A DNA stretch of 64,000 bases from Rhizobium sp. J15 (GCF_002531825.1 NZ_NWSX01000006.1:217093-281092), one strand, 5' to 3'; positions 19,843 to 29,893 are shown, counted from the stretch's first letter. Numbers and translations are program-made. Notes: generated from the letters alone by a model not told the origin.

Positions 19843-19856
19843 CTGTCCTGAACAGG

Positions 19857-19982
19857 GCAGCCCCTCACCCTAGCCCTCTCCCCGCGCGCGGGGAGAGGGG
19901 ACCTGCCCTGCGAAACGGTGCGGCATGTCCCTTCTCCCGGTCAGAACGGGGAGAAGGTGGCGGCAGCCGGATGAGGGGCAGC
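19857..19982. repeat. RIME-like rhizobial intergenic mosaic element
   Basis: A 126-base element bounded by inverted GCAGCCCCTC / GAGGGGCAGC ends. Inside are two strong hairpins: CCTCTCCCC-GCGCGC-GGGGAGAGG and CTTCTCCC-GGTCAGAAC-GGGGAGAAG. The layout is the classical Rhizobium-specific intergenic mosaic element. It fills the gap between pip and cimA, ending about 40 bases before the cimA start, and its hairpins could act as a terminator or mRNA stabiliser. Confidence 0.88.
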
Positions 19983-20023
19983 ATCCGCATTCCACCAACA
20001 CCCGCCTGCCGGGAGGAAACGAC

Positions 20024-21637
20024 ATGAAAGAACGCATCTACCTCTTCGACACGACGCTCCGGGACGGGCAGCAGACGCCCGGCATCGATTTTTCCGTCGA
20101 GGACAAGATTGCGATCGCCGCCATGCTGGATGAGTTCGGCCTGGATTATGTCGAGGGTGGATATCCCGGCGCCAATCCGACGGACACCGCTTTCTTCAGC
20201 GAGAAGCGCACCAGCCAGGCCGCCTTCGTCGCCTTCGGGATGACGAAGCGGGCGGGCGTTTCGATCTCCAACGATCCGGGCATTGCCGGATTGTTGCAAT
20301 CGAAAAGCGATGCCATCTGTTTCGTCGCCAAGAGTTGGGACTATCATGTCGCCGTGGCGCTCGGCTGCACCAACGAGGAAAACCTCGAATGCATCGGCGA
20401 GAGCGTCAAGGCGGCGGTCGGCGCGGGCAAGGAGGCGATCGTCGACTGCGAGCATTTCTTCGACGGTTTCAAGGCCAATCCAGCCTATGCGCTCGCCTGC
20501 GCCAAGACCGCCTATGAGAGCGGCGCGCGCTGGGTCGTGCTCTGCGACACCAATGGCGGCACGCAGCCGCCGGAGGTGCGCGCCATCGTCGAGGCGGTGA
20601 TCGCATCAGGCGTTCCAGGCCACTGTCTCGGCATTCACGCCCATAACGACACCGGCCAGGCGGTCGCCAATTCACTGGCTGCCGTCGAGGCGGGCGTCCG
20701 GCAGATCCAGGGCACCTTGAACGGCATCGGCGAGCGCTGCGGCAATGCCAATCTGGTGACGCTGATCCCGACCCTGGCGCTGAAGAGCGCTTACAACACA
20801 CGTTTCGAAACGGCGATCGACGAGGAGCGGCTGCTGAACCTCACCCGGCTGTCGCACGCCTTCGACGAGCTTCTCAACCGCTCGCCGGATCACCAGATGC
20901 CTTATGTCGGCGCGTCCGCCTTTGCCACCAAGGCCGGCATCCATGCTTCGGCTCTGTTGAAAGATCCGCGCACCTACGAACACGTGCCGCCGGAAAGCGT
21001 CGGCAATTTCCGAAAGGTGATGGTCTCCGATCAGGGCGGCAAGGCGAATTTTATCAACGCACTGAAGCGGCGCGGCATCATCGTCGCCAAGGACGACCCG
21101 AAGCTCGACTTGCTGATCTCGATCGTCAAGGAACGAGAATCCATCGGCTATGCCTATGAGGGCGCCGATGCAAGCTTCGAGCTCCTGGCGCATCGCACGC
21201 TCGGCACCATCCCGGAATTCTTCACCATCGAAGGCTTCCGAGTGATGATCGAGCGCCGCTTCGACAGTCTCGGCCGCGTGAAAATCGTCTCGGAAGCGGT
21301 GGTCAAGATCACCATCGACGGACAGACGCTGATGTCGGTTGCCGATGCCGAAGGGCCGGTCAACGCGCTCGACCTAGCGCTGCGCAAGGATTTCGGCAAG
21401 TACCAGCACGAGATCGACGATCTGGTGCTCGCCGATTTCAAGGTGCGTATCCTCAACGGCGGCACGGAGGCGATCACCCGCGTGCTGATCGAATCCACCG
21501 ACAGCGACGGCGTGCGCTGGTGGACGGTCGGCGTCTCGGAAAATATCATCGACGCCTCCTTCCAGGCGCTGATGGATTCGGTCATCTACAAGCTGATGAA
21601 GAACCGGCAGTTGGCCGGCAAGATCGCGGCGGAATAA
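20024..21637 (+). CDS. cimA: (R)-citramalate synthase
   Basis: Condenses pyruvate and acetyl-CoA to citramalate, opening a threonine-independent route to isoleucine; it belongs to the 2-isopropylmalate/homocitrate synthase superfamily. The N-terminal TIM barrel has FDTTLRDGQQTPG and the metal-site HAHNDTGQAVANS. The C-terminal part (about 380-537) is the LeuA-type regulatory domain. It has 537 residues and fits the long CimA type (TIGR00977) rather than LeuA. GGGAGGAAAC precedes the ATG, just after the RIME repeat. Citramalate versus isopropylmalate specificity is inferred from family resemblance. Confidence 0.88.
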   Translation: MKERIYLFDTTLRDGQQTPGIDFSVEDKIAIAAMLDEFGLDYVEGGYPGANPTDTAFFSEKRTSQAAFVAFGMTKRAGVSISNDPGIAGLLQSKSDAICFVAKSWDYHVAVALGCTNEENLECIGESVKAAVGAGKEAIVDCEHFFDGFKANPAYALACAKTAYESGARWVVLCDTNGGTQPPEVRAIVEAVIASGVPGHCLGIHAHNDTGQAVANSLAAVEAGVRQIQGTLNGIGERCGNANLVTLIPTLALKSAYNTRFETAIDEERLLNLTRLSHAFDELLNRSPDHQMPYVGASAFATKAGIHASALLKDPRTYEHVPPESVGNFRKVMVSDQGGKANFINALKRRGIIVAKDDPKLDLLISIVKERESIGYAYEGADASFELLAHRTLGTIPEFFTIEGFRVMIERRFDSLGRVKIVSEAVVKITIDGQTLMSVADAEGPVNALDLALRKDFGKYQHEIDDLVLADFKVRILNGGTEAITRVLIESTDSDGVRWWTVGVSENIIDASFQALMDSVIYKLMKNRQLAGKIAAE

Positions 21638-21818
21638 GATTTTCCGCCGGTTCGGCGAGAATATCCGAGTCTGCGCCCGGAAATCGCAAGCCGCGTTTGG
21701 TCCATCGCCGCGTCTTGCGCTTCAAATCCTCTCACCGTTCATTCAACGAAATGAATTGGCCTATTCACGGCGCTTAAGCTAGGCCGGATCAGAAGAAGAA
21801 CAAAGATGGAAACACCCG

Positions 21819-22733
21819 ATGTCCACCGACGCATCCGTTCCGCTGATCAAGAACGAAGATAGTCCGCGCGGTTTCGCCTTCGCGCTGACGGCCTATCTGC
21901 TCTGGGGCTTCCTGCCGTTCTACATGAAGGCGGTGGCGCATATTCCGCCTTCCGAGGTGATCGCGCACCGCATCGTCTGGTCGCTGCCGCTGGCAGGCAT
22001 CGTGCTGGTCGTGCTCGGGCGCACCGGGGATATCCGCGCGGCGCTGCGCTCGCCGCGCATGCTGGCGATGGGGGCGTTGACGGCCTCGCTGATCACCGTC
22101 AATTGGGGCACCTATGTCTGGGCGATCGGCGCCGGCCATTCGCTCGATGCGGCGCTTGGCTATTTCATCAATCCGCTGTTCAGCATCTTCCTCGGCTCCG
22201 TGCTCCTCAAGGAAAAGCTGCAGCCGCTGCAGATCGCGGCGATCGCGCTGGCGGCGGTCGCCGTCGTCGTTCTTGCCTTCGATAGCGGCGGCATTCCATG
22301 GGTGGCACTGACGCTGGCGATCTCCTGGGGATTTTACGCCCTCTTCCGCAAGACGCTGCCGCTCGGGCCGAACCAGGGCTTCTTCCTTGAGGTGCTGATC
22401 CTCAGCGGGCCGGCCCTGCTCTACATCCTCTATCTCGAATTCAGCAGCGGCCTGGGGCATTTCTATCGCACCGGCCTTGCCGACACCGCCCTGCTGCTCG
22501 GCTGCGGCGTCGTGACCGCCGTGCCGCTGATGATCTATGCGAATGGAGCCAAGCTCCTGAAACTCTCGACGATCGGCATCATGCAATATATCGCGCCGAC
22601 GATGATCTTCCTGATCGCCGTCTTCGCCTTCCACGAACCGCTCGGCACGGCGCGCATGATCGCCTTCCCGCTGATCTGGGCGGGGCTGTTCCTCTATAGC
22701 TGGTCGATGCTGAAGAGCAGCCGCGGGCGCTGA
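21819..22733 (+). CDS. rarD: RarD/EamA-family transporter
   Basis: A 304-residue inner-membrane protein with about ten helices in two EamA halves. The RarD signature is clear: GFAFALTAYLLWGFLPFYMKAV and EVIAHRIVWSLP at the N terminus, and IGIMQYIAPTMIFLIAVF near the C terminus. The family is annotated as drug/metabolite permeases; chloramphenicol sensitivity gave the name, but the substrate is unknown. It converges on the LOG gene, with a near-palindromic 40-base gap between them. Confidence 0.92.
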   Translation: MSTDASVPLIKNEDSPRGFAFALTAYLLWGFLPFYMKAVAHIPPSEVIAHRIVWSLPLAGIVLVVLGRTGDIRAALRSPRMLAMGALTASLITVNWGTYVWAIGAGHSLDAALGYFINPLFSIFLGSVLLKEKLQPLQIAAIALAAVAVVVLAFDSGGIPWVALTLAISWGFYALFRKTLPLGPNQGFFLEVLILSGPALLYILYLEFSSGLGHFYRTGLADTALLLGCGVVTAVPLMIYANGAKLLKLSTIGIMQYIAPTMIFLIAVFAFHEPLGTARMIAFPLIWAGLFLYSWSMLKSSRGR

Positions 22734-22778
22734 AACCGCAGGCGCCGGAGACACCCGGAGACACCCGCCGGCACCTGC

Positions 22779-23402
22779 CTACATCTTCGAAATCACGTCG
22801 TCCTCGCCGTCGCGGTCGGCGGCAAGTTGGGCTGCCTGGGCCATGATCGCCGGAATGATGCCGGAGACGTCGTCGACGATCAGCGGCTGCACCCGGTGGG
22901 CCGTGTGCAGGAAGCCTTCCCCGGTCATATGGCGCATCAGTTCCATCATCGGATCCCAGAAGCCGTTGATGTTGGCAAAGACCATCGGCTTCTCGTGGCG
23001 GCCGAGCTGCGCCCAGGTCATGATCTCGACGATCTCCTCCAGCGTGCCGATGCCGCCCGGGAGCGCGACGAAGGCGTCCGAGCGCTCGAACATCGTATGT
23101 TTGCGCGCATGCATGTCAGGAGTTACAATGAGTTCGTTGAGCTGACCGAGCGAGTGGCGCGTCGCTTCCATATCGATCAGGAATTCGGGAATGATGCCGG
23201 TGACCTGACCGCCGCCTGAAAGCACGCCGCTTGCAACCGCGCCCATGATGCCTTTGGTGCCTCCGCCATAGACGAGGCGCAGGCCGTATTCGGCGATCTC
23301 TCTTCCGAGAGCACGCCCGGCCGCCATGTGTGAAGGATCGCGTCCCGGCCTGGAGCCGCAGTAAACGCAGATGGATCGAATCGATACAGATTGCTCGGTC
23401 AT
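22779..23402 (-). CDS. LOG-family cytokinin riboside 5'-monophosphate phosphoribohydrolase
   Basis: A 207-residue Rossmann-like enzyme with the two LOG motifs, YGGGTKGIMG and PGGIGTLEE. The family cleaves nucleoside 5'-monophosphates and, in plants and some bacteria, releases free cytokinin bases. A role in plant-hormone-like chemistry is possible for a rhizobium but not shown. I placed the start at the ATG of MTEQSVSIRSICVYCG (23402). The frame is open for 69 more codons upstream, but these show no family homology and run into the upstream region of the divergent LysM gene. Confidence 0.9.
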   Translation of the reverse strand: MTEQSVSIRSICVYCGSRPGRDPSHMAAGRALGREIAEYGLRLVYGGGTKGIMGAVASGVLSGGGQVTGIIPEFLIDMEATRHSLGQLNELIVTPDMHARKHTMFERSDAFVALPGGIGTLEEIVEIMTWAQLGRHEKPMVFANINGFWDPMMELMRHMTGEGFLHTAHRVQPLIVDDVSGIIPAIMAQAAQLAADRDGEDDVISKM

Positions 23403-23557
23403 AGAGGCGAAACAACTATTCCATTTCAATGCAGTCAAGAAAATTGACTGAAAAGCAGCGTGCCTAGCTTGCCTAATTGCTTTGAATGCTTGTGAAAAGC
23501 AACGGGAATCGCTAGCAATTTTAGGTACTACGGCAAATTGCCGCCTTGGGAGACAGA

Positions 23558-25582
23558 ATGATGAAAAACCGTGCCGGCTTGCTGGCCCTTGCAGTGCTCG
23601 TAATCGCAATCTTACTGATGGTGTTTTTCGTCATGCCGCGCATCGGCGGCGATGCAACCAAGATCGGCGACACAATCAACCAGGCGAGCACGGACCTCAA
23701 GAACACGGTTAACGAGGCGGCAAAGACATCTCGCTCCGCCGTGGCCGATTCGGCTGCCGTCGCCGAAAAGGTCGGCCGCCTCTCCGCCGACGCCGGCACG
23801 TCGCTTAGCGAACTTAGGACACTCTTTGCCGACGGCAAGGGGCCGGCCATCGATGTCCTCACCGCCGCCAAGACCAAGGCCGTCAATGCGTTGACCGCAC
23901 TTGCCAATTTTGCAGTTCCCGACGGCGCCGACCCCGCGACCCAGACCGTGGCCGCCAAGGCCAAGGACGGCGGCGCGAAGGCGGTCGCGATCGTTCAGGC
24001 GCTTCCGGAGAATGCCGCCGATGCGCTTGCCGCCATCGCCAAGGCCGAGGCAGCGCTGACCGGTGCGCCCGAGCCTGCGGTTCCTGCGGCCAATACGGCA
24101 GCGCAGAATACCGGCCCGAAGCTTCCGGCCTTCGACGTTCTGCGCGTCGAGCCCGACGGCTCGACCGTCATTGCCGGCTCGGCCGAACCGAACAGCAAGC
24201 TCGAGGTGCTCGACGGCGAAAAGGTGGTGACGACGGCCGACGTCGATGGGAGCGGCGATTTTGCCGCCGTCCTGGACAACCCGCTTTCGGCCGGCGATCA
24301 CCAGTTGGTGCTGAAGGCAACAGGCAAGGATGGCAAGAGCACGACTTCCGAAGAGGTCGCGACCATTTCCGTGCCGAAGGACGGCAACGGCGCCAATCTG
24401 CTTGCCATGGTTTCCAAACCTGGCGCCGCCAGCCGCATCATCACCGCGCCGAAGGCTGGAACCGAGGTCGCCGATGCCTCCAATGCGCCGGCTGCCGGCA
24501 ATGCGGCTTCCGCTGAGGCGCCTGCCGCGACCCCTGCTCCGACAGGCGAGCTGGCGCTGCAGACGCCCGACGCTTCCTCCGGCAGCGCCGGCGAGCCCGC
24601 CACGCCAGGCGCGACCGCGCCCGACAAGGCAGCCGTGCCCGATGTGATGGTCAACGCCGTCGAGATCGAGGGTAACAAGATCTTCATCGCCGGCACGACG
24701 CGCGCCAATGCCAAGGTCCTCGGCTATGCCGACGACAGCCTCATCGGCCAGGACACGGCCGGCTCCGACGGCCATTTCGTCATTGACGGCGTGGCGGCGC
24801 TCTCGGTCGGCGACCACAAGATCCGCGTCGATGTCGTCGATCCTGCCGGCAAGGTGATCGTGCGCGCCGCCGTGAATTTCAACCGCCCGGCGGGCGATCA
24901 GGTCAGGGTCGCCGCGCAATCGGCTCCCGTCGATGCGAACGGCGCCTCTTCGCTCGTCCCGGTCGACGAGGGCGAACTCGGCAAGCGCAAGGCAGAGGCC
25001 GGCAAGGCCTTCGGCCTGCTGAAGGGCCTGTTTGCCGACGGCAAGCAGCCGGGCGCCGAACAGCTTGCGGCCGCCCGCTCGGCAACGGAATTTGCCCTGC
25101 GATCCGTCGTGGATTTCCGCCCCGAAGCCGATGCGCCCGACACGTTCAAGCGGGCATCCGGCTCCGCCGCGCAGACGGCCTCCACTGCGCTGACCCTGCT
25201 TCAGGGCCTGCCGAAGGATGCGAAATCGGTCGGGGCCGCCATCGACCGGCTCGGCGCGCTGATCGCCGAGCTCAACGCAGCGCCCGCGCCGGTGGCACCC
25301 GCCTCGAACGATGCAGCGAGCAACGAGCCGAAGACGATCGAGCAGGCGCCGCTGACCGCAAACAATGCCGCGGTCATCATCCGCCGCGGCGATACGCTCT
25401 GGCAGATCTCGCGCCGCACCTATGGGCTGGGCGTCCGTTACACGACGATCTACATGGCCAACGAGGACAAGATCATCAATCCCGATCGCATCCGCCCCGG
25501 CCAGATCTTCGGGCTGCCGAAGGACGCCCTGCCGAACGCCGAGGAGCTGCATCGCAAACGCCTTTCCGGCGAGCACCTCTAA
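23558..25582 (+). CDS. LysM-domain envelope protein
   Basis: A 674-residue protein anchored by one N-terminal helix (about 5-27). It is then mostly low-complexity Ala/Pro/Asp sequence holding two similar Ig-like or FN3-like segments: KLPAFDVLRVEPDGSTVIAGSAEPN near 185 and VMVNAVEIEGNKIFIAGTTRAN near 365. A single C-terminal LysM module (about 605-655, VIIRRGDTLWQISRRTYG) would bind peptidoglycan. This architecture is common in Rhizobiales as a LysM peptidoglycan-binding protein of unknown function. Start at 23558 follows GGGAGACAGA. The gene ends at the terminator 25606-25637. Confidence 0.88.
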   Translation: MMKNRAGLLALAVLVIAILLMVFFVMPRIGGDATKIGDTINQASTDLKNTVNEAAKTSRSAVADSAAVAEKVGRLSADAGTSLSELRTLFADGKGPAIDVLTAAKTKAVNALTALANFAVPDGADPATQTVAAKAKDGGAKAVAIVQALPENAADALAAIAKAEAALTGAPEPAVPAANTAAQNTGPKLPAFDVLRVEPDGSTVIAGSAEPNSKLEVLDGEKVVTTADVDGSGDFAAVLDNPLSAGDHQLVLKATGKDGKSTTSEEVATISVPKDGNGANLLAMVSKPGAASRIITAPKAGTEVADASNAPAAGNAASAEAPAATPAPTGELALQTPDASSGSAGEPATPGATAPDKAAVPDVMVNAVEIEGNKIFIAGTTRANAKVLGYADDSLIGQDTAGSDGHFVIDGVAALSVGDHKIRVDVVDPAGKVIVRAAVNFNRPAGDQVRVAAQSAPVDANGASSLVPVDEGELGKRKAEAGKAFGLLKGLFADGKQPGAEQLAAARSATEFALRSVVDFRPEADAPDTFKRASGSAAQTASTALTLLQGLPKDAKSVGAAIDRLGALIAELNAAPAPVAPASNDAASNEPKTIEQAPLTANNAAVIIRRGDTLWQISRRTYGLGVRYTTIYMANEDKIINPDRIRPGQIFGLPKDALPNAEELHRKRLSGEHL

Positions 25583-25605
25583 GGCCAGCAAAAACCATCT
25601 GGACG

Positions 25606-25637
25606 AGCCGGGCGGATAACCGCCCGGCTTGTCTTTT
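25606..25637 (+). terminator. terminator of the LysM gene
   Basis: A 10-bp perfect stem (25606-25615 with 25620-25629) with an ATAA loop, followed by TGTCTTTT. Confidence 0.85.
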
Positions 25638-25796
25638 GCAGAGCCCCGCACTTGTTGCATTCGTCCGGCCGGCACCCTATCTGGCGATGGCGGCTCCGGG
25701 TACGGGAAACGCTTTTCAGATATGTCCCACGGTCCGGGCTTTGCCGGGCATCGAAGCGCCGCCACCGCGGCAGGTCCATCCGGACTGGAGACAGGC

Positions 25797-27674
25797 ATGG
25801 CAAACGGCAAAACAGTCTCGGAATCCCATCTCCTCAGGACGCTTCTCAACCTCTGGCCCTATATGTGGCCGGCCGGCCGGGCCGACCTCAGGATGCGCGT
25901 CGTCTGGGCCTCGGTCTACCTGCTGATCTCCAAGTTCGTCCTGCTGCTCGTCCCTTATTTCTTCAAATGGTCGACCGATGCGCTGAACGGCAGGATGGAT
26001 CTCGCCGGCACCGTGCCGCCGCTGCTGGCCGGCGCCATCGCGCTCGTCATCGCCTATAACGTCACCCGGCTGATCCAGCTCGGCCTCAACCAGCTGCGCG
26101 ACGCGCTGTTTGCCAGCGTCGGGCAGCATGCGGTGCGCCAGCTCGCCTACAGGACCTTCGTGCACATGCACGAGCTGTCGCTGCGCTTCCATCTGGAGCG
26201 CAAGACCGGCGGGCTCTCGCGCATCATCGAGCGCGGGACCAAGGGCATCGAGACGATCGTGCGCTTCACGATCCTCAATTCGGTTCCAACCGTCATCGAA
26301 TTCCTGCTGACGGCGGCGATCTTCTGGTGGGGCTACGGCTTCTCCTATCTGGCCGTCACCGCCTTTACCGTCTGGGCCTATATCTGGTTCACGATCCGCG
26401 CATCCGACTGGCGCATCGCCATCCGCCGATCGATGAACGACAGCGATACCGACGCCAACACCAAGGCGATCGACTCCCTCCTCAATTTCGAGACGGTCAA
26501 ATATTTCGGCAATGAGGAGATGGAGGCCAAGCGCTTCGACAAGTCGATGGAGCGCTACGAGAAGGCTGCGACCGATGTCTGGACCTCGCTCGGCTGGCTG
26601 AACTTCGGCCAGGGCGTCATCTTCGGCATCGGCACGACCATCATGCTGGTGCTGTCGGCGCTGGCCGTGCAGCGCGGCGAACAGACGGTCGGCGATTTCG
26701 TCTTCGTCAATTCGATGCTGCTGCAGCTTGCCGCACCGCTCAACTTTATCGGCTTCGTCTATCGCGAAATCCGCCAGGGGCTGACCGACATCGAGCAGAT
26801 GTTCGACCTTCTGGAAGTGGAAGCCGAGGTCGTTGACGCGCCCGATGCGGCCGAGCTTCGCATCGGCCAGGGGGCGATCTCTTTCAAGGACGTGCACTTC
26901 GCCTATGACCCGGCCCGCCCCATCCTGAAGGGCATTTCCTTCGAGGTGCCGGCCGGCAAGACGGTCGCGGTCGTCGGCCCGTCGGGCGCGGGCAAATCGA
27001 CGCTGTCGCGGCTGCTCTACCGTTTCTACGATATCCAGAGCGGCACGATCACCGTCGACGGCCAGGATATCCGCTCCGTGACGCAGAAGAGCTTGCGCTC
27101 GGTGATCGGCATGGTGCCGCAGGATACCGTGCTCTTCAACGACACCGTCGCCTACAATATCCGCTATGGCCGCACGTCGGCCAGCGACGGCGAAGTCTAT
27201 GCGGCGGCGGAGGTGGCGCAGATCGCCCATTTCATCGAAATGCTGCCCGAGGGTTTCGAGACCAAGGTCGGCGAGCGCGGGCTCAAGCTTTCGGGCGGCG
27301 AGAAGCAGCGGGTGGCGATCGCCCGCACCATCCTGAAGGCGCCGCCGATCCTGATCCTCGACGAAGCAACCTCGGCGCTCGACACGACGACGGAACGGGA
27401 AATCCAGACGGCGCTCGACGTCGTTTCGAAGAACCGGACGACGCTGGTCATCGCCCACCGGCTTTCGACCGTCATCGGCGCCGACGAGATCATCGTGCTC
27501 AAAAGCGGCGAGATCGCCGAACGCGGAACCCATGCCGCCCTCCTCGAAATGAACGGCCTCTATGCCTCGATGTGGAACCGCCAGCGCGAGGCGACGCAGG
27601 CCGAGGAGCACCTGAAGCAGGTGCGCGAAAACGACGACATGGGCGTGGTCACGCGGCTTGCCCCGGCAAACTAA
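25797..27674 (+). CDS. Atm1-like ABC exporter (ABCB7/HMT1 type)
   Basis: A 625-residue half-transporter with the membrane domain first (six helices, about 30-330) and then the nucleotide-binding domain. Walker A is GPSGAGKST (about 394), the signature is LSGGEKQR (about 498) and Walker B is ILILDEATS (about 519). The membrane part carries HLERKTGGLSRIIERGTKGIE and NFETVKYFGNE, hallmarks of the Atm1/HMT1 family, which exports glutathione or glutathione-metal/persulfide compounds. The start at 25797 was chosen because the upstream 56 codons precede any homology. psd follows after 137 bases. Confidence 0.92.
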   Translation: MANGKTVSESHLLRTLLNLWPYMWPAGRADLRMRVVWASVYLLISKFVLLLVPYFFKWSTDALNGRMDLAGTVPPLLAGAIALVIAYNVTRLIQLGLNQLRDALFASVGQHAVRQLAYRTFVHMHELSLRFHLERKTGGLSRIIERGTKGIETIVRFTILNSVPTVIEFLLTAAIFWWGYGFSYLAVTAFTVWAYIWFTIRASDWRIAIRRSMNDSDTDANTKAIDSLLNFETVKYFGNEEMEAKRFDKSMERYEKAATDVWTSLGWLNFGQGVIFGIGTTIMLVLSALAVQRGEQTVGDFVFVNSMLLQLAAPLNFIGFVYREIRQGLTDIEQMFDLLEVEAEVVDAPDAAELRIGQGAISFKDVHFAYDPARPILKGISFEVPAGKTVAVVGPSGAGKSTLSRLLYRFYDIQSGTITVDGQDIRSVTQKSLRSVIGMVPQDTVLFNDTVAYNIRYGRTSASDGEVYAAAEVAQIAHFIEMLPEGFETKVGERGLKLSGGEKQRVAIARTILKAPPILILDEATSALDTTTEREIQTALDVVSKNRTTLVIAHRLSTVIGADEIIVLKSGEIAERGTHAALLEMNGLYASMWNRQREATQAEEHLKQVRENDDMGVVTRLAPAN

Positions 27675-27811
27675 TTGGGAACCCGAATGCCGCCGCCGGC
27701 TTTTGTTGTTCAGAACCCTGGCATGCGAGCCGGGGTTGAGCCCGCAGCATTGCCGAGAAGGCGGTTTTTCGCTAACCAGCAAAAAACGACAACGCAAGGA
27801 GACCGGCAGCC

Positions 27812-28510
27812 ATGAGCCTGTTCGACACGGTTCGCAACACGATCGTCCCCGTGCACAAGGAGGGGTATCCCTTCGTCGCAGCCTTCTTCGTCGCCTCGCT
27901 GGTGCTCGGCTGGATCTTCAAGCCGCTCTTCTGGATCGGCATGATCTTCACGCTGTGGTGCGCCTATTTCTTCCGTGACCCGGAGCGTTTGACGCCCCAG
28001 GACGACGATCTGGTGATCTCTCCGGCCGACGGCAAGGTCTCGGCAATCCAGATGGTGACGCCGCCGGCCGAGCTTAACCTAGGCTCCGAGCCGATGCTGC
28101 GCATCTCGGTCTTCATGAATGTTTTCAATTGCCATGTGAACCGGGCGCCGATGCGCGGGCGGATCGTCAGCATCAACTATCGATCCGGCAGCTTCGTCAA
28201 TGCCGAGCTCGACAAGGCGAGCGAGGACAATGAACGCAACGGACTGGTGATCGAAACATCTCACGGCCAGATCGGCGTCGTTCAGATCGCCGGCCTCGTC
28301 GCGCGGCGGATCCTCTGCTGGGCGAACCCCAACGAGCCGGTGGACGCCGGCGAGCGTTTCGGGCTGATCCGTTTCGGCTCGCGGCTCGACGTCTTCCTGC
28401 CCGCAGGCGCGGCACCGCGCGTCTCGCTCGGCCAGACGGCGATTGCGGGGGAAACCGTCATCGCCGAATTCGCCTCCGCCAAGGGCCCCATCATCAGCCG
28501 CCGCAGCTAG
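27812..28510 (+). CDS. psd: phosphatidylserine decarboxylase proenzyme
   Basis: Converts phosphatidylserine to phosphatidylethanolamine. The 232-residue proenzyme has two N-terminal helices, the metal/active-site sequence [22 protein letters not shown], and the self-cleavage site RFGSRLDV, with the pyruvoyl-forming serine at S190 after G189. It is the short form (PSD-B type) typical of alphaproteobacteria. The ATG follows AAGGAGACCGGCAGCC. pssA starts 17 bases downstream, so the two genes together make phosphatidylethanolamine in one operon. Confidence 0.95.
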   Translation: MSLFDTVRNTIVPVHKEGYPFVAAFFVASLVLGWIFKPLFWIGMIFTLWCAYFFRDPERLTPQDDDLVISPADGKVSAIQMVTPPAELNLGSEPMLRISVFMNVFNCHVNRAPMRGRIVSINYRSGSFVNAELDKASEDNERNGLVIETSHGQIGVVQIAGLVARRILCWANPNEPVDAGERFGLIRFGSRLDVFLPAGAAPRVSLGQTAIAGETVIAEFASAKGPIISRRS

Positions 28511-28527
28511 GAAGATTGGAACGCGAT

Positions 28528-29373
28528 ATGGAAACGCCCTTTCCGCCTTTCGAACCCAACGGACCGGATGATTCTGCACGCGGTCCGCGTCTGCGCGAAA
28601 TCCCGTTTCGGCTCGTCTTTCCGAACCTCATCACCATCCTGGCGATCTGCGCCGGCTTGACCGGCATCCGGCTCGCTTTCGAAAACCGCTACGAGCTCGC
28701 CGTCGCCATGGTGCTGCTCGCCGCCTTCCTCGACGGTATCGATGGGCGCGTCGCGCGGCTGATGAAGGCGACCTCCAAGTTCGGCGCGCAGATGGATTCG
28801 CTTGCCGATATCGTCAATTTCGGGGTCGCGCCCGCTCTCGTCGTCTATGTCTTCGCGCTCGACCAGGCCCGCTCGCTCGGCTGGATCGCCGCGCTGATCT
28901 ATGCAATCGCCGCCGGGCTTCGGCTTGCCCGCTTCAATGTCATGGCCGAACGTGAGAACAAGGCGACCTGGCAGTCGGAATATTTCGTCGGCGTACCGGC
29001 GCCTGCCGGCGCCATGCTGGTGCTGCTGCCGGTCTATCTCGGCTTCCTCGGGCTCGCGACCGACCGCACCTTCGCCTATATCTCGTCGATCTATACCGTG
29101 TGCATCGCCTTCCTGCTGATCAGCCGGCTGCCGGTCTGGTCGGGAAAATCGGAAGGCAACCGTCTGAGGCGCGATCTGGTGCTGCCGATGATGCTCGGCG
29201 TCGTGCTCTATGTGGCGCTGCTGATGAGCTATACCTGGGAGGTGATGGTCTTCACCGTTGCCGCCTACCTCGTATCGCTGCCCTTCGGCGCACGCAAATG
29301 GCGCCGGAAATACGGGACGCTGACGATCGAGGAACCCGGCGTCGGCGACGACGACATCGGCCGGCATATCTGA
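28528..29373 (+). CDS. pssA: CDP-diacylglycerol-serine O-phosphatidyltransferase
   Basis: Makes phosphatidylserine from CDP-diacylglycerol and serine. The CDP-alcohol phosphotransferase motif is fully present: DGRVARLMKATSKFGAQMDSLAD, which matches D-G-x2-A-R-x8-G-x3-D-x3-D. There are about eight membrane helices in 281 residues. An in-frame TTG lies four codons upstream (28516); I preferred the ATG at 28528, seven bases after GGAACG. It follows psd by 17 bases, which places product and next enzyme in the same operon. Confidence 0.94.
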   Translation: METPFPPFEPNGPDDSARGPRLREIPFRLVFPNLITILAICAGLTGIRLAFENRYELAVAMVLLAAFLDGIDGRVARLMKATSKFGAQMDSLADIVNFGVAPALVVYVFALDQARSLGWIAALIYAIAAGLRLARFNVMAERENKATWQSEYFVGVPAPAGAMLVLLPVYLGFLGLATDRTFAYISSIYTVCIAFLLISRLPVWSGKSEGNRLRRDLVLPMMLGVVLYVALLMSYTWEVMVFTVAAYLVSLPFGARKWRRKYGTLTIEEPGVGDDDIGRHI

Positions 29374-29652
29374 CCCTAAAGCATTCCCGATTTCTCCAGG
29401 TCGCGGAAAGAGTCCTCTCCCTTCTCATTCCCGGCGAAAAAGCGCCATGGGCTTTTTTCCGGAAAAGCCTCCGCGCGCTTTTATTGGAACCACCCCCTTC
29501 AGTAAGTATTAACCAACGTAGGCTTCAGTTAAGCCTCGCGAATTATGGTGCGTGTTTACAATTCCTGATAAGCGACGTCGCCGTTTTGTCGCTATTTTTG
29601 ACCAAACAGGAAACTATAAACAGCCAGGGAAGAACCACGTAAGGAGAGTATC

Positions 29653-29799
29653 GTGACTTCGAAGAAGAACAGTACCGGCGAACCGCAGACGGCCAAGCCG
29701 GATCTCGCCGCCAACTACCGTCCGGTCGGACTGAAGGCCGTAGCCGCGGCATCGCTGATGGCGAAGAACAAGCCGACCGGCATCAAGAAATCCGCATAA
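29653..29799 (+). CDS. small basic protein, 48 residues
   Basis: GTG at 29653 opens a 48-residue reading frame after a strong AAGGAGAGTATC site. The product is basic and hydrophilic (MTSKKNSTGEPQ start; RPVGLKAVAAASLMAKNKP middle; KKSA end), with one short alanine-rich segment and no membrane helix. I do not recognise a family. It follows pssA by 279 bases and stands alone. The ribosome-binding site is far stronger than expected by chance, which is the main support. Confidence 0.6.
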   Translation: MTSKKNSTGEPQTAKPDLAANYRPVGLKAVAAASLMAKNKPTGIKKSA

Positions 29800-29893
29800 G
29801 GAGCGGGATCGAAGAGGCGATCGCCTGCTGACGCAAGTCGGGCAAGACTAGCGAAGCGGATGCGAAGCCAGTCAAGAAACGGCGAGTGCCGTT

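Noticed and set aside
25716..27797. 693-codon minus-strand frame opposite the ABC exporter
   Set aside because: The Walker A, signature and Walker B motifs on the + strand settle the coding strand.
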